Positions 8,543 to 19,100 of a stretch of DNA of 40,557 nucleotides are shown piece by piece. Source of the DNA: JAPHTQ01 sp050302275 (GTDB lineage Bacteria > Pseudomonadota > Gammaproteobacteria > Thiohalomonadales > Thiohalomonadaceae). The stretch covers positions 1 through 40,557 of the forward strand of contig JBNLAT010000027.1 of the NCBI GenBank assembly GCA_050302275.1. Direction: 5' to 3'. The position numbers and the translations under genes are program-made. Every line of letters begins with the position of its first letter. Position 1 is the first letter of the stretch. The notes below the pieces were generated by a model. That model was not told where the DNA came from. It worked only from the letters and a program-made list of their open reading frames with translations, and searched no databases.

Positions 8543-11288
8543 TGCGAATAGGGCGGTCGGTGGTGAGATTCCATTCGAACTGGACGGGCAGCCGGTGGCC
8601 GCCCGTGAAGGGGAGAGCATTCTGGGGGCCGCGCAGCGGCACGGAGTGGATATCCCTCATCTCTGTTTCCGGGATGGTCTGCGGGCAGACGGTAACTGTC
8701 GGGCCTGTGTGGTCGAGATCGAAGGGGAGCGTACATTGGCCGCTTCCTGCTGCCGTCAACCCACCGCCGGAATGGTGGTGCACAGCAGCAACCAGCGGGC
8801 TCGCCGGGCGCAGAGCATGGTTCTTGAGTTGCTGCGCAGCGATGTGCCGGAGACACAGCGAACGGGTGAATCCGAGTTGGATGGCTGGTGCGGGAAACTG
8901 GGCGTTGACCGAAGCCGGTTTGCGTCGCGTTCACAGCCAGCGGAAGATGCTTCTCACCCAGGCATCACCGTTAATCTGAGTGCATGCATTCAGTGCACCC
9001 GTTGTTTGCGGGCCTGTCGTGAGGAGCAGGTCAACGACGTCATCGGATTCGCCTACCGTGGCAGCAAAGCAGCCATCGTGTTCGATCTCGACGATCCGAT
9101 GGGCAACAGCAGTTGTGTCGGGTGCGGCGAGTGTGTGCAGGCGTGCCCAACTGGAGCATTAGCCCCGGCCAATGGGGTTGCGATGCAGGAAATCGGGCGT
9201 CATATCAATTCTGTTTGTCCCTATTGCGGTGTCGGTTGCCTGCTGACCTACCACCTAAAGGGTAATCGTATCCAATATATAGAAGGGCGCAATGGACCTG
9301 CCAATCACGGGCGCCTCTGTGTCAAAGGCCGCTTCGGTTTCGACTATGTCAGTCACCCACATCGTCTCACCCGCCCGCTGATCCGGCGCGAGGGAATGGC
9401 CAAGACGCTGAATCACCCCTTCGATCCGTCAAATCCGTTGGCGCTGTTTCGTGAAGCGACTTGGGAGGAGGCATTGGCCTTTGCCGCGGGCGGCTTGCGC
9501 GACATTCGTGACCGCCTGGGTGGGCGCGCGCTGGCCGGTTTCGGGTCAGCCAAAGGCAGTAACGAGGAGGCCTACCTGTTTCAAAAGCTCGTGCGCACCG
9601 GATTCGGGTGCAACAACGTGGATCACTGCACCCGCCTATGCCACGCCTCCAGTGTCGCAGCCCTGCTGGAAGGGGTTGGCTCCGGAGCTGTTTCCAATCC
9701 TGTCGAGGATGTAGCCCGGGCCGATGTCATTGTCGTGATCGGGTCCAACCCGACGGTAAATCATCCAGTGGCCGCCAGCTGGATGAAGAACGCCGCAAAA
9801 ATGGGTAAGACGTTGGTTGTGATGGATCCCCGGCGCACCGAGCTGGCAAGGCACGCCAGGCATGTGCTGCAGTTCAAACCCGATACCGATGTCGCCCTGC
9901 TCAATGCCATGCTGCATGTGATTATTGACGAGGGGCTGACTGATAAAAAGTTTATCCAGGATCGGACCGAGGATTTTTCTGCACTGCAGCGAAATGTGGC
10001 CGACTTCCCCCCAGAAAAGATGGCTGCGGTGTGTGGCATACCGGCACAGACCATTCGTGAGGTTGCGCGGATTTATGCATCGGCCAATGCCTCGATGATT
10101 TTCTGGGGCATGGGTGTTTCGCAACATGTGCATGGCACCGACAACGTACGTTGTCTGATTGCGCTGGCGATGATCACGGGGCAGATTGGCCGACCCGGCA
10201 CCGGTTTGCATCCGTTGCGCGGGCAGAACAATGTGCAGGGCGCTTCCGATTCCGGATTGATCCCAATGGTGCTGCCAGACTACCAGCGGGTCGATGACGC
10301 TGCAGTCCGGGCCAGTTTCGAACAGTTGTGGAGTGCCACGCTGGACGACAAACCCGGGCTCACGGTGGTGGAAATCATGCATGCGATCCTTGATGGCGGT
10401 ATTCGTGGTATGTACATCATGGGTGAGAATCCGGCGATGTCCGATCCGAACCTGAACCATGCGCGCTCGGCGCTCGCCGGGCTTGATCACCTGGTGGTAC
10501 AGGATCTCTTTTTGACGGAAACAGCGGCTTTTGCCGATGTGGTACTACCGGCCTCGGCATTCCCCGAGAAGCTCGGTACCTTTACCAATACGGATCGGCG
10601 CGTACAGCTTGGCCGTCCGGCCCTTGAGCCGCCCGATGAGGCGCGCCAGGATTTGTGGGTTATTCAGGAGATGGCCCGCCGTCTTGGTCTGGACTGGAAC
10701 TACGCCGATGCAGCCGCGGTGTTTGCAGAAATGCGTCGCGCCATGCCAAGCATTGCCGGCATCACCTGGGAGCGGCTGGAGAGTCAGGATTCGGTTACCT
10801 ATCCCTGTGAGCAGGAAGGCGATCCCGGTCAGCCGGTTTTGTTCGCAGATCGATTCCCCACTGCCAGCGGCAGAGCTCGCCTGGTTCCTGCGCAGCTGAT
10901 TCGGGCCAATGAATTGCCGGATGAGGAGTATCCCTTCGTGCTGATGACTGGTCGCCAGCTCGAGCACTGGCACACCGGCTCCATGACCAGACGCTCAGCA
11001 GTGCTTGATGCGCTCGAACCCAATCCGGTGGTTACCCTGCATCCGGATGATGCCGCTCAGCTTGGGGTGGTGAAGGGGCAGCCGATACGGATAGCTTCGC
11101 GGCGCGGTGAAATCACCGCCGGATTTCGCCCTGACGCGGGCCTGCAACGCGGCGAGGTATTTATGGCGTTCTGTTACCACGAAGCGGCGGTCAATCTGCT
11201 GACCAACGAAGCGCTGGATCCATTTGGCAAAATTCCGGAGTTCAAGTTCTGCGCCGTGAAGCTCTCAGCGCTAGAATCGATAACCTGA
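8535..11288 (+). CDS. fdsA: formate dehydrogenase catalytic subunit FdsA (Mo/W-bis-MGD)
   Basis: This 917-residue cytosolic subunit oxidises formate to CO2. The N-terminal [2Fe-2S] domain has C44, C55, C58 and C72. Two [4Fe-4S] clusters follow (CIQCTRC..C from 151 and CVGCGEC..C from 194). The molybdopterin domain begins with CPYCGVGC (228-235) and C262. The active-site ligand is Cys369 in TRLCHASSVAAL, so this is a cysteine, not selenocysteine, enzyme, and His370 next to it is conserved. DPRR and GQNNVQGASD motifs of the cofactor-binding domains are also present. The longer upstream frame is rejected because ATG 8535 begins the conserved ferredoxin domain. No fdsC or fdsD chaperone gene follows. 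It closes the C1 branch by removing formate made by PurU. Confidence 0.95.
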   Translation: MTDANRAVGGEIPFELDGQPVAAREGESILGAAQRHGVDIPHLCFRDGLRADGNCRACVVEIEGERTLAASCCRQPTAGMVVHSSNQRARRAQSMVLELLRSDVPETQRTGESELDGWCGKLGVDRSRFASRSQPAEDASHPGITVNLSACIQCTRCLRACREEQVNDVIGFAYRGSKAAIVFDLDDPMGNSSCVGCGECVQACPTGALAPANGVAMQEIGRHINSVCPYCGVGCLLTYHLKGNRIQYIEGRNGPANHGRLCVKGRFGFDYVSHPHRLTRPLIRREGMAKTLNHPFDPSNPLALFREATWEEALAFAAGGLRDIRDRLGGRALAGFGSAKGSNEEAYLFQKLVRTGFGCNNVDHCTRLCHASSVAALLEGVGSGAVSNPVEDVARADVIVVIGSNPTVNHPVAASWMKNAAKMGKTLVVMDPRRTELARHARHVLQFKPDTDVALLNAMLHVIIDEGLTDKKFIQDRTEDFSALQRNVADFPPEKMAAVCGIPAQTIREVARIYASANASMIFWGMGVSQHVHGTDNVRCLIALAMITGQIGRPGTGLHPLRGQNNVQGASDSGLIPMVLPDYQRVDDAAVRASFEQLWSATLDDKPGLTVVEIMHAILDGGIRGMYIMGENPAMSDPNLNHARSALAGLDHLVVQDLFLTETAAFADVVLPASAFPEKLGTFTNTDRRVQLGRPALEPPDEARQDLWVIQEMARRLGLDWNYADAAAVFAEMRRAMPSIAGITWERLESQDSVTYPCEQEGDPGQPVLFADRFPTASGRARLVPAQLIRANELPDEEYPFVLMTGRQLEHWHTGSMTRRSAVLDALEPNPVVTLHPDDAAQLGVVKGQPIRIASRRGEITAGFRPDAGLQRGEVFMAFCYHEAAVNLLTNEALDPFGKIPEFKFCAVKLSALESIT

Positions 11289-11463
11289 ATATTTTGGTGA
11301 TTGCCTTCGGCTGATTCGGGCGCGGGGTACTCATTTAACGTCGTCGCGCAAAGACAAGATAGCGTCGTGGCAGACAAAGCCGCCATGTCTCTTCCCAGTA
11401 TGCTTCCTCGAAGATTGTCCAGTTCCCTGCCAGGAGCTGGTCGAGCCCAGTGAGGAGGAGCGG

Positions 11464-12717
11464 ATGTTCAAGCAGTCGGATAAAATTTCCGGTTTCGACG
11501 ATGAGTTGTGGGCGGCCATTCAGAGCGAGCGGCGGCGCCAGGAGGAGCACATCGAGCTGATCGCGTCGGAAAACTACACCAGTCCGCGCGTGCTTGAGGC
11601 TCAAGGCTCGGTCCTTACCAATAAATACGCAGAGGGCTATCCGAGCAAACGCTACTATGGCGGTTGCGAGTTCGTCGATGAAGCAGAGCGGCTGGCAATC
11701 GATCGTGCCAAGGCCCTGTTCGGTGCCGACTATGCCAATGTGCAGCCACATTCCGGGTCCCAGGCCAATGCTGCCGTCTATATGGCGCTGCTGCAGCCAC
11801 ACGATACAGTGCTTGGCATGAGCCTGGCCCATGGTGGTCATCTGACCCACGGCGCCAAACCCAACTTTTCCGGGAAAATCTACAGCTCTGTGCAGTACGG
11901 GCTCAATGAGTCCACTGGTGAGATTGACTACGCTCAAGTTGAAACGCTCGCGCGTGAACACAAGCCAAAAATGATGGTGGCTGGCTTTTCGGCATACTCG
12001 CGAGTCGTGGATTGGCAGCGGTTCCGTGATATAGCGGACGAAGTCGGTGCCTATCTGTTTGTCGACATGGCCCATGTGGCAGGACTGGTGGCGGCGGGGC
12101 TCTATCCGAATCCGGTGCCGATTGCCGATGTGGTGACCACCACGACCCACAAAACGCTGCGCGGTCCACGTGGTGGTTTGATCGTTGCCCGCGCCAACCC
12201 GGAGATTGAGAAGAAGTTCGATTCCACGGTTTTCCCAGGGATTCAGGGCGGACCGCTGATGCATGTGATAGCAGCCAAGGCAGTAGCGTTGAAAGAGGCG
12301 ATGTCTGATGAGTTTCGCCAGTACCAGAAACAGGTACTAGATAACGCTCGCGCGATGGCTGAAGTGTTCCAGCAGCGTGGATACAAGGTGGTGTCCGGCG
12401 GGACTGACGATCATCTGTTTTTGGTGGATCTGGTCGACAAAGGGCTCACGGGCAAAGATGCGGATGCCGCTTTGGGCCGTGCGCATATCACCGTCAACAA
12501 AAATGCGGTGCCAAATGATCCACAGTCACCTTTTGTTACCAGTGGTATTCGAGTGGGTACACCCGCGGTGACCACGCGGGGCTGTGGCCTCGATGAAGTG
12601 CGCCAGTTGGCGGGTTGGATGTGCGATGTCCTCGACAACATCACGGATGGTACGGTAATCGACCGTGTGCGCTCACAGGTCGCGGACCTGTGCGGGCGGT
12701 TCCCGGTCTATGGTTGA
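11464..12717 (+). CDS. glyA: serine hydroxymethyltransferase
   Basis: This 417-residue cytosolic PLP enzyme converts glycine plus 5,10-methylene-THF to serine plus THF. The PLP lysine is K230 in TTTTHKTLRGPRGG. HIELIASENYTS near the N-terminus, GYPSKRYYGG, HSGSQAN and VDMAHVAGL are all intact, and the length matches the family. GAGGAGG precedes the ATG. About 175 bases separate it from fdsA, so it may have its own promoter. Its position before sdaA and the sarcosine oxidase genes indicates a catabolic copy that uses the glycine and one-carbon unit from sarcosine. A biosynthetic glyA is likely elsewhere in the genome. Confidence 0.97.
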   Translation: MFKQSDKISGFDDELWAAIQSERRRQEEHIELIASENYTSPRVLEAQGSVLTNKYAEGYPSKRYYGGCEFVDEAERLAIDRAKALFGADYANVQPHSGSQANAAVYMALLQPHDTVLGMSLAHGGHLTHGAKPNFSGKIYSSVQYGLNESTGEIDYAQVETLAREHKPKMMVAGFSAYSRVVDWQRFRDIADEVGAYLFVDMAHVAGLVAAGLYPNPVPIADVVTTTTHKTLRGPRGGLIVARANPEIEKKFDSTVFPGIQGGPLMHVIAAKAVALKEAMSDEFRQYQKQVLDNARAMAEVFQQRGYKVVSGGTDDHLFLVDLVDKGLTGKDADAALGRAHITVNKNAVPNDPQSPFVTSGIRVGTPAVTTRGCGLDEVRQLAGWMCDVLDNITDGTVIDRVRSQVADLCGRFPVYG

Positions 12718-12772
12718 GCCGGCGACCACTTTTCCGGGCGAATCCCCGGCACCTGCGGCAGGAGTCGGCAAG

Positions 12773-14152
12773 ATGGCGATTAGTGTTTTCGACCTGTTCA
12801 AGATCGGTATCGGGCCGTCGAGTTCTCATACTGTCGGACCAATGCGCGCTGCGCTCCGGTTTGCCAATGGCCTCGAGGATGACGGTCAGTTTGAGGCTAC
12901 TGCAACCATCCGGGTTGAGCTTTATGGTTCGTTGGGCGCTACCGGAAAGGGACATGGTTCGGACAAGGCCGTGTTACTGGGGCTTGAAGGCGAAGATCCG
13001 GAAACTGTCGATACGGATGCAGTAGAACAGCGTCTCGCGACCATTCGCTCGACCGCACAACTCCGCCTGCTCGGGAAACGTCCGCTGCACTTTGTGGAAA
13101 GCAATCACCTGGTGATGCATCGGCGCAAGTCACTGCCGTACCATCCTAACGGATTGAGTTTCACAGCCTATGACAGCGCGCAGAACGTTCTTCGCAAGCG
13201 TGTGTACTACTCGGTTGGCGGTGGATTTGTTGTCGATGAGGCCGCAGCTGGCGCAGATCGGTTGAAATCTGACAATACACCGCTGCCCTATCCGTTCACG
13301 ACTGCCGCGGAACTGCTGGCGCTGTGCCGCGAATCCGGTTTGCCAATCAGCGAGATCATGCTCAGGAACGAAAAGGCGTGGCGCAGTGAGTCCCAGATTA
13401 GAGAGGGTCTGCTCAATATTTGGGCTGTAATACAAACCTGTGTTCAGCGCGGCTGTCGGACTGAAGGTGTCCTGCCGGGCGGCATGGGAGTCAAACGCCG
13501 CGCCGCGGAACTGTACCGCAAATTGAATGATCGACCAGAGTCTTCGCTGCGAGATCCGCTCACTGTTCTAGACTGGGTCAACCTTTATGCACTCGCTGTC
13601 AACGAAGAAAACGCGGCTGGTGGGCGCGTGGTTACCGCGCCGACCAATGGTGCGGCGGGTATTATTCCAGCGGTGCTTCATTATTATGATCGATTCATTA
13701 ATGCCGCCAGCCCAGATGGGATTATCCGCTTTCTACTTACAGCGGCCGCAATAGGAATCCTGTACAAGGAGAACGCCTCCATTTCTGGTGCTGAAGTTGG
13801 GTGTCAGGGAGAAGTTGGGGTGGCCTGCTCCATGGCTTCAGGCGCGCTGGCCGAAGTGTTGGGTGGTACCCCAGAACAAGTGGAAAATGCCGCCGAGATT
13901 GGAATGGAGCACAACCTCGGCTTAACCTGTGATCCGGTCGGCGGATTGGTGCAGGTCCCGTGCATTGAGCGTAATGCCATGGCTTCCATCAAAGCGATCA
14001 ACGCAGCGCGGATGGCGCTGCGCGGTGACGGTACCCACTTTGTATCTCTGGATAAAGTCATTAAGACCATGCGTGACACCGGTGCCGATATGAAAACCAA
14101 ATACAAAGAGACCGCACGGGGTGGTCTGGCGGTTAATGTGATCGAGTGCTGA
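12773..14152 (+). CDS. sdaA: L-serine ammonia-lyase (iron-sulfur dependent)
   Basis: This 459-residue single-chain L-serine deaminase makes pyruvate and ammonia from the serine produced by GlyA. The N-terminal beta domain begins ISVFDLFKIGIGPSSSHT. The cluster cysteines are in GCQGEVGVAC, LTCDPVGG and VPCIERNAM, the three positions that bind the catalytic [4Fe-4S] cluster in this family, whose fourth iron stays open to substrate. An open frame extends upstream to 12665, but ATG 12773 has AGGAG eight bases before it and aligns with known starts. The cluster is oxygen-sensitive in studied members. It links betaine nitrogen and carbon to central metabolism. Confidence 0.95.
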   Translation: MAISVFDLFKIGIGPSSSHTVGPMRAALRFANGLEDDGQFEATATIRVELYGSLGATGKGHGSDKAVLLGLEGEDPETVDTDAVEQRLATIRSTAQLRLLGKRPLHFVESNHLVMHRRKSLPYHPNGLSFTAYDSAQNVLRKRVYYSVGGGFVVDEAAAGADRLKSDNTPLPYPFTTAAELLALCRESGLPISEIMLRNEKAWRSESQIREGLLNIWAVIQTCVQRGCRTEGVLPGGMGVKRRAAELYRKLNDRPESSLRDPLTVLDWVNLYALAVNEENAAGGRVVTAPTNGAAGIIPAVLHYYDRFINAASPDGIIRFLLTAAAIGILYKENASISGAEVGCQGEVGVACSMASGALAEVLGGTPEQVENAAEIGMEHNLGLTCDPVGGLVQVPCIERNAMASIKAINAARMALRGDGTHFVSLDKVIKTMRDTGADMKTKYKETARGGLAVNVIEC

Positions 14153-14170
14153 TCTGGGGGCCAGAGAGTG

Positions 14171-14605
14171 ATGAGGACGGGGCAATTGGCTGCGCGCGTG
14201 ACCGGGGGCTGTCTGTGTGGCGCCGTTCGCTATCAGGTAACCGGGCCGCTGCGTGACGTTGTGTCCTGTCACTGCACTCATTGCCGTCGGACCAGCGGTC
14301 ACTTTGTAGCTGCCACAGCGGCCCGCAGTTCCGATGTGGTATTGCTCGAGGAATCTGGGCTGCGCTGGTATACGGCGTCAAACAAAACCCGGCGTGGATT
14401 TTGTGATCGCTGCGGTTCCAGCCTGTTTTGGGAACCGGCTGAAGGTGGGCATACCAGTATCATGGCCGGCACCCTGGATGGAGAGACGGGCCTGAAAACA
14501 GTGAGGCATATATGCGTCGAGACTGCTGGCGATTACTACCGCATTGGTGATGGCGTGCCGCAAATACAGGGTGATGATCACGGCGTAGCGATACCCGCTG
14601 CCTGA
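14171..14605 (+). CDS. GFA/CENP-V family zinc protein
   Basis: This 144-residue protein has the glutathione-dependent formaldehyde-activating (GFA) fold: GGCLCGAVRY, then SCHCTHCRR and FCDRCGSSLFW, giving two zinc-binding cysteine sets. Family members were once linked to S-hydroxymethylglutathione formation, but most are uncharacterised. Placement between sdaA and soxB, in a pathway that can release formaldehyde, suggests a role in formaldehyde handling; this is inference. Start: ATG 14171 is preferred over the adjacent GTG 14168. The ribosome binding site is weak (AGAG). Confidence 0.85.
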   Translation: MRTGQLAARVTGGCLCGAVRYQVTGPLRDVVSCHCTHCRRTSGHFVAATAARSSDVVLLEESGLRWYTASNKTRRGFCDRCGSSLFWEPAEGGHTSIMAGTLDGETGLKTVRHICVETAGDYYRIGDGVPQIQGDDHGVAIPAA

Positions 14606-14621
14606 ATGAGTGACCAAATCA

Positions 14622-15872
14622 ATGAGTAAATATTCAATTTTCAGCTTGGCCCGTAACGCCGTCAGTTACCATGAAAACTGGTCGCGTGCCTGGCGCAGCC
14701 CCGAGCCCAAACCGCACTATGACGTTGTGATCATCGGTGCCGGTGGTCATGGCCTGGCATCGGCCTACTATCTGGCCAAGGAGCACGGCATCACCAATGT
14801 TGCAGTTCTGGAAAAGGGTTGGCTTGGTGGCGGTAATACGGCGCGCAACACCACCATCGTGCGTTCCAACTACCTTTGGGATGAGGCTGCTCACCTGTAC
14901 GAAAAGTCCCTGAAACTGTGGGAAGGGTTGTCGCAGGAGCTTAACTACAATCTGATGTTCAGTCAGCGTGGGGTTTACAATCTTGGCCATACGCTGCAGG
15001 ACATGCGCGATATAGAGCGGCGGGTGAATGCCAACCGGCTCAATGGCGTCGACGGTGAAGTGGTGTATGCCGAGGAACTCAAGCGGCGTATCCCGTATTT
15101 GAACACCTCCAAGAGCGCCCGCTATCCAATTATCGGTGCCTCCTTCCAGCCCCGCGGTGGTGTTGCCCGGCATGACGCCGTGGCCTGGGGATTTGCGCGT
15201 GCCGCCGATGCGCGTGGTGTCGATATCATCCAGAAGTGCGAAGTGACCGGAGTCCGACGCGAAGGCGGTCGTGTGGTGGGCGTCGAGACCAGCCGCGGAT
15301 ATATCAGTGCTGGCAAGGTTGGCATCGTGGTCGCCGGCAATTCCAGTGTGCTGGCAGATATGGCGGGTTTCCGCATGCCGATCGAGAGCCATCCGCTACA
15401 GGCACTGGTATCCGAGCCGATCAAGCCGATCCTGGATACCGTCGTTATGTCCAATGCCGTGCATGGCTACATCAGCCAGGCTGACAAAGGTGATCTGGTT
15501 ATCGGCGCCGGGATCGATGGTTACAACGGTTACGGACAGCGTGGCAGCTACTCAGTGATCGAGGGCACTGTCGCCGCGATCAAGGAGTTGTTTCCGGTCT
15601 TCAGTAGAGTGCGGATGAACCGGCAGTGGGGCGGTATTGTCGACACCACGCCGGACGCCTGCCCGATCATTGGCAAAACACCTGTCGAAAACCTGTTCAT
15701 CAACTGCGGTTGGGGCACGGGAGGATTCAAAGCGACGCCAGGGTCCGGATGGGTTTTTGCGCATACGCTGGCCCGTGGTGAGCCGCATGACCTGAATGCT
15801 CCGTTTGCGCTGGACCGGTTCATTACCGGACATCTGATTGATGAGCATGGGGCTGCTGGCGTTGCGCACTAG
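14622..15872 (+). CDS. soxB: sarcosine oxidase beta subunit
   Basis: This 416-residue flavoprotein carries the catalytic site of heterotetrameric sarcosine oxidase. The dinucleotide fold GAGGHG is at 39-44. LGGGNTARNTTIVRSNYLW and GGVARHDAVAWG are near-invariant in SoxB; the His of the latter (H184) matches the covalent FMN attachment site. The C-terminal GGIVDTTPDACPIIG and CGWGTGGFKATPGSG loops are intact. It demethylates sarcosine to glycine, with the methyl going to THF in SoxA or being released as formaldehyde. ATG 14622 fits the usual MSKYSxF start; a GTG four codons earlier (14610) is possible. soxD, soxA and soxG follow at tight or overlapping spacing. Confidence 0.97.
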   Translation: MSKYSIFSLARNAVSYHENWSRAWRSPEPKPHYDVVIIGAGGHGLASAYYLAKEHGITNVAVLEKGWLGGGNTARNTTIVRSNYLWDEAAHLYEKSLKLWEGLSQELNYNLMFSQRGVYNLGHTLQDMRDIERRVNANRLNGVDGEVVYAEELKRRIPYLNTSKSARYPIIGASFQPRGGVARHDAVAWGFARAADARGVDIIQKCEVTGVRREGGRVVGVETSRGYISAGKVGIVVAGNSSVLADMAGFRMPIESHPLQALVSEPIKPILDTVVMSNAVHGYISQADKGDLVIGAGIDGYNGYGQRGSYSVIEGTVAAIKELFPVFSRVRMNRQWGGIVDTTPDACPIIGKTPVENLFINCGWGTGGFKATPGSGWVFAHTLARGEPHDLNAPFALDRFITGHLIDEHGAAGVAH

Positions 15873-15901
15873 CAAACGCCTTTGATCGAGGAGATACCAA
15901 G

Positions 15902-16183
15902 ATGCTGCAGATAGCTTGCCCATGGTGCGGTAATCGCGATGAGAGCGAATTCACCTGTGGTGGAGAAGCACACATCGTACGTCCCAAAGATCCTGACGCG
16001 CTGAGTGACGCAGAGTGGGCAGACTATCTGTTCATGCGCAAGAACCCGCGCGGTCTCCATCGTGAACAGTGGAATCATGCGCATGGCTGCAGGCGTTGGT
16101 TCAACGTTGTGCGCGATACCGTCAGCTACCAAATCAGCGCTGTGTACAAGATTGGCGAGCAAGCCCCCGGAGACGAGCAGTGA
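15902..16183 (+). CDS. soxD: sarcosine oxidase delta subunit
   Basis: This 93-residue zinc-binding subunit of the sarcosine oxidase heterotetramer shows CPWCGNRDESEF and CGGEAH near the N-terminus and the later HAHGCRRWFNVVRDT segment typical of SoxD. GAGGAGA lies nine bases before the ATG. Its stop overlaps the GTG start of soxA by four bases, which indicates translational coupling and equal subunit supply. Confidence 0.96.
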   Translation: MLQIACPWCGNRDESEFTCGGEAHIVRPKDPDALSDAEWADYLFMRKNPRGLHREQWNHAHGCRRWFNVVRDTVSYQISAVYKIGEQAPGDEQ

Positions 16184-19100
16184 GTCAACAACAACGCCTA
16201 GAAAGCGGTGGCCGGATCAATCGAGAGGGGCCGGTCAGTTTTCAGTTCAACGGTAGAACCTACCAGGGATTTGAGGGCGACTCGCTCGCGTCGGCGCTGC
16301 TGGCCAACGGGGTCGACGTTGTCGCCCGTAGCTGGAAATATCACCGACCGCGTGGCGTGATCGGTCACGGAGCCGAAGAACCAAATGCACTGGTGCAATG
16401 GGGTACCGGCGCAGAGACGGTGCCTAACGCACGTGCCACCCAGGTGGAGTTGTTCGATGGTCTGCTGGCTGCCAGTGTGAACTGCTGGCCAAGCGTGGAT
16501 TTCGACCTGTGGTCGCTAACCAGCCGCTTTGCTCGGTTGCTGCCCGCCGGTTTTTACTACAAGACCTTCATGTGGCCGCGCTCTTTCTGGCACAAATACG
16601 AATCGGTAATCCGTCGTGCATCCGGATTTGGCGTATCGCCCCGTGAGCCGGATCCCGATGACTACGTCAAGCGCAATACACATTGCGATGTACTGGTGGT
16701 TGGTGCCGGTCCGGCTGGGCTTGCTGCGGCATTGTCTGCGGCACGTGCTGGCGCGCGAGTGATTCTGGCCGATGAGCAGTCGGAGTTTGGCGGCAACCTG
16801 CTGGGTAGTAGCGAGGAAATCGACGGTGCCTCGGGCGCCGCCTGGGCCGCGGGTGTGATAGCCGAGCTGGCTGAAACAGATGGCGTCAGACTGTTGGCGC
16901 GCACGACGGTAACCGGCTACTACGATCACAATTTCCTGGTTGCCTGCGAACGCTTGACGGACCATCTGCCCAAGGGTAAACGCAAAGGTCCGCGTGAGCG
17001 GCTGTGGCGTATCCGCGCCAAGCAGGTAGTGATCGCGGCGGGTGCGTTCGAACGTCCGTTGGTATTCAGTAACAATGACCGGCCAGGAATCATGCAGGCA
17101 AGCAGCGTGTCGACCTATGTGAACCGGTATGCAGTGCGTCCCGGAAAACGCGCTATTGTCTTCACCAATAACGACAGTGCCTATCGTACCGCCCTGGATC
17201 TCAAAGCCGCAGGCGTTGTGGTGGCGGCGGTAGTCGATCCCCGTGGCGAGCCCAAGGGCGAGCTGCCGCAACGGGTCCGAGATGCGGGCATCGAAATTAT
17301 TGGTGGCAGTGTGGTAGTCGATACACACGGGAAAAAGCGCGTGAGTGGCGTTGATGTGATGGCGCTTAGTGGTACAGGCGACGCCGTTCAAGGAAGTGTA
17401 AGACACATCGAATGCGATCTGGTGGCCATGTCCGGAGGTTGGAGCCCAACCATCCACCTGCATTCACAATCTGGTGCCAAGGTGCGTTATGACGACACTC
17501 TGGCCTGTTTCGTACCCGACCAGTCGGTGCAGGCTGAAAGATCAGCCGGTGCGGCCAACGGTACCTTTGCGTTGACCGCCTGCCTGAAAGAGGGCGCACA
17601 GGCCGGTGCCGCCGCCGCGCGCGCGGCTGGCGTTGGTGCCGCCACGCCGATTCCCGCGCCTACTACGGAAGAGCTTGTGGAACAACCGATCCAGGCGCTG
17701 TGGCTGGTGCCGGGCCGGCTTCCTGCCGGGCGTGCACCGAAGCAGTTCGTCGATTTCCAGAACGATGTGGGGGCTGCTGACATCCTGCTGGCTGCGCGTG
17801 AGGGCTACCATTCGGTGGAGCACGTCAAGCGCTACACCGCGATGGGGTTCGGAACGGACCAGGGTAAGCTAGGTAATATCAACGGTCTTGCGATCCTGGC
17901 GCAGGCTTTGGGCAACGACATACCGAGCACCGGGACAACCACCTTCCGGCCCAACTACACGCCAATTACCTTCGGCACCGTTGCCGGTGTGGAGCGGGGT
18001 GATCTGTTCGAGCCGGTGCGCAAGACGGCGCTCCACGAGTGGCACGAAGAGAACGGGGCTGAATTTGAGGATGTCGGGCAGTGGAAGCGTCCCTGGTACT
18101 ACCCGAAGCCGGGAGAGTCGCTGCACGATGCGGTTAACCGCGAGTGTCTGGCAACCCGCAACAGCGTTGGCATCATGGACGCCTCCACTTTGGGAAAAAT
18201 TGAGATACACGGCCCGGATGCTGCTGAGTTTCTGAATCGGATCTACACCAATGGCTGGCTCAAGCTTGGTATTGATCGCGCCAGGTACGGCTTCATGCTG
18301 GGAGAAGACGGCATGGTACTGGACGATGGTGTCACAGTGAGGCTGGCAGAGGACCGCTTCTACATGCACACCACCACAGGTGGTGCGGCTCGTGTACTGA
18401 GCTGGATGGAGCGCTGGCTGCAGACCGAGTGGCCGGAACTCAAGGTCTATATGACCTCTGTTACCGATCACTGGGTGACCGCTGCGGTGGTGGGTCCGAA
18501 CAGCCGCAAAGTGGTGAGCGCGGTGTGTGACGGTATCGATTTTTCGGCTGAGGCGTTCCCATTCATGTCCTCACGCGAGGGTACCGCAGCCGGTGTACCC
18601 TGCCGCGTCAACCGGATCAGTTTTTCCGGTGAGTTGGCCTATGAGGTCAATGTGCGCGCCGATTACGGCAGGCACCTGTGGGAAGCACTGATGGCCGCCG
18701 GCAGGTCTTACGACATTACACCGTATGGCACCGAAACCATGCACGTACTACGTGCCGAGAAGGGTTTTGTTATCGTTGGTCAGGAGACGGACGGTTCGGT
18801 GACACCGATCGATTTGGGTATGGACTGGATAGTCTCCAAGCAGAAGGACTTCATCGGTCGCCGCTCGCTGAGTCGGCCCGACAGCGTGCGTACAGACCGC
18901 AAGCAGTTGGTCGGACTGCTGACCGATGATCCGAAGGCTGTGCTGCCTGAGGGCGGGCAAATTGTCAACGATCCCAGGGCACCCAAACCGGTTCCCATGG
19001 AGGGGCATGTGACCTCCAGCTACTTCAGTGCCACTCTAGGGCATTCCATAGCCTTGGCACTGGTAAAAGGTGGTCATACGCGGCATGGCGACAAGGTACA

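Noticed and set aside
9636..10490. 284-codon reverse ORF inside fdsA
   Set aside because: It is a shadow of the conserved FdsA frame and is rich in His/Arg/Gln as expected for antisense GC-rich coding DNA.
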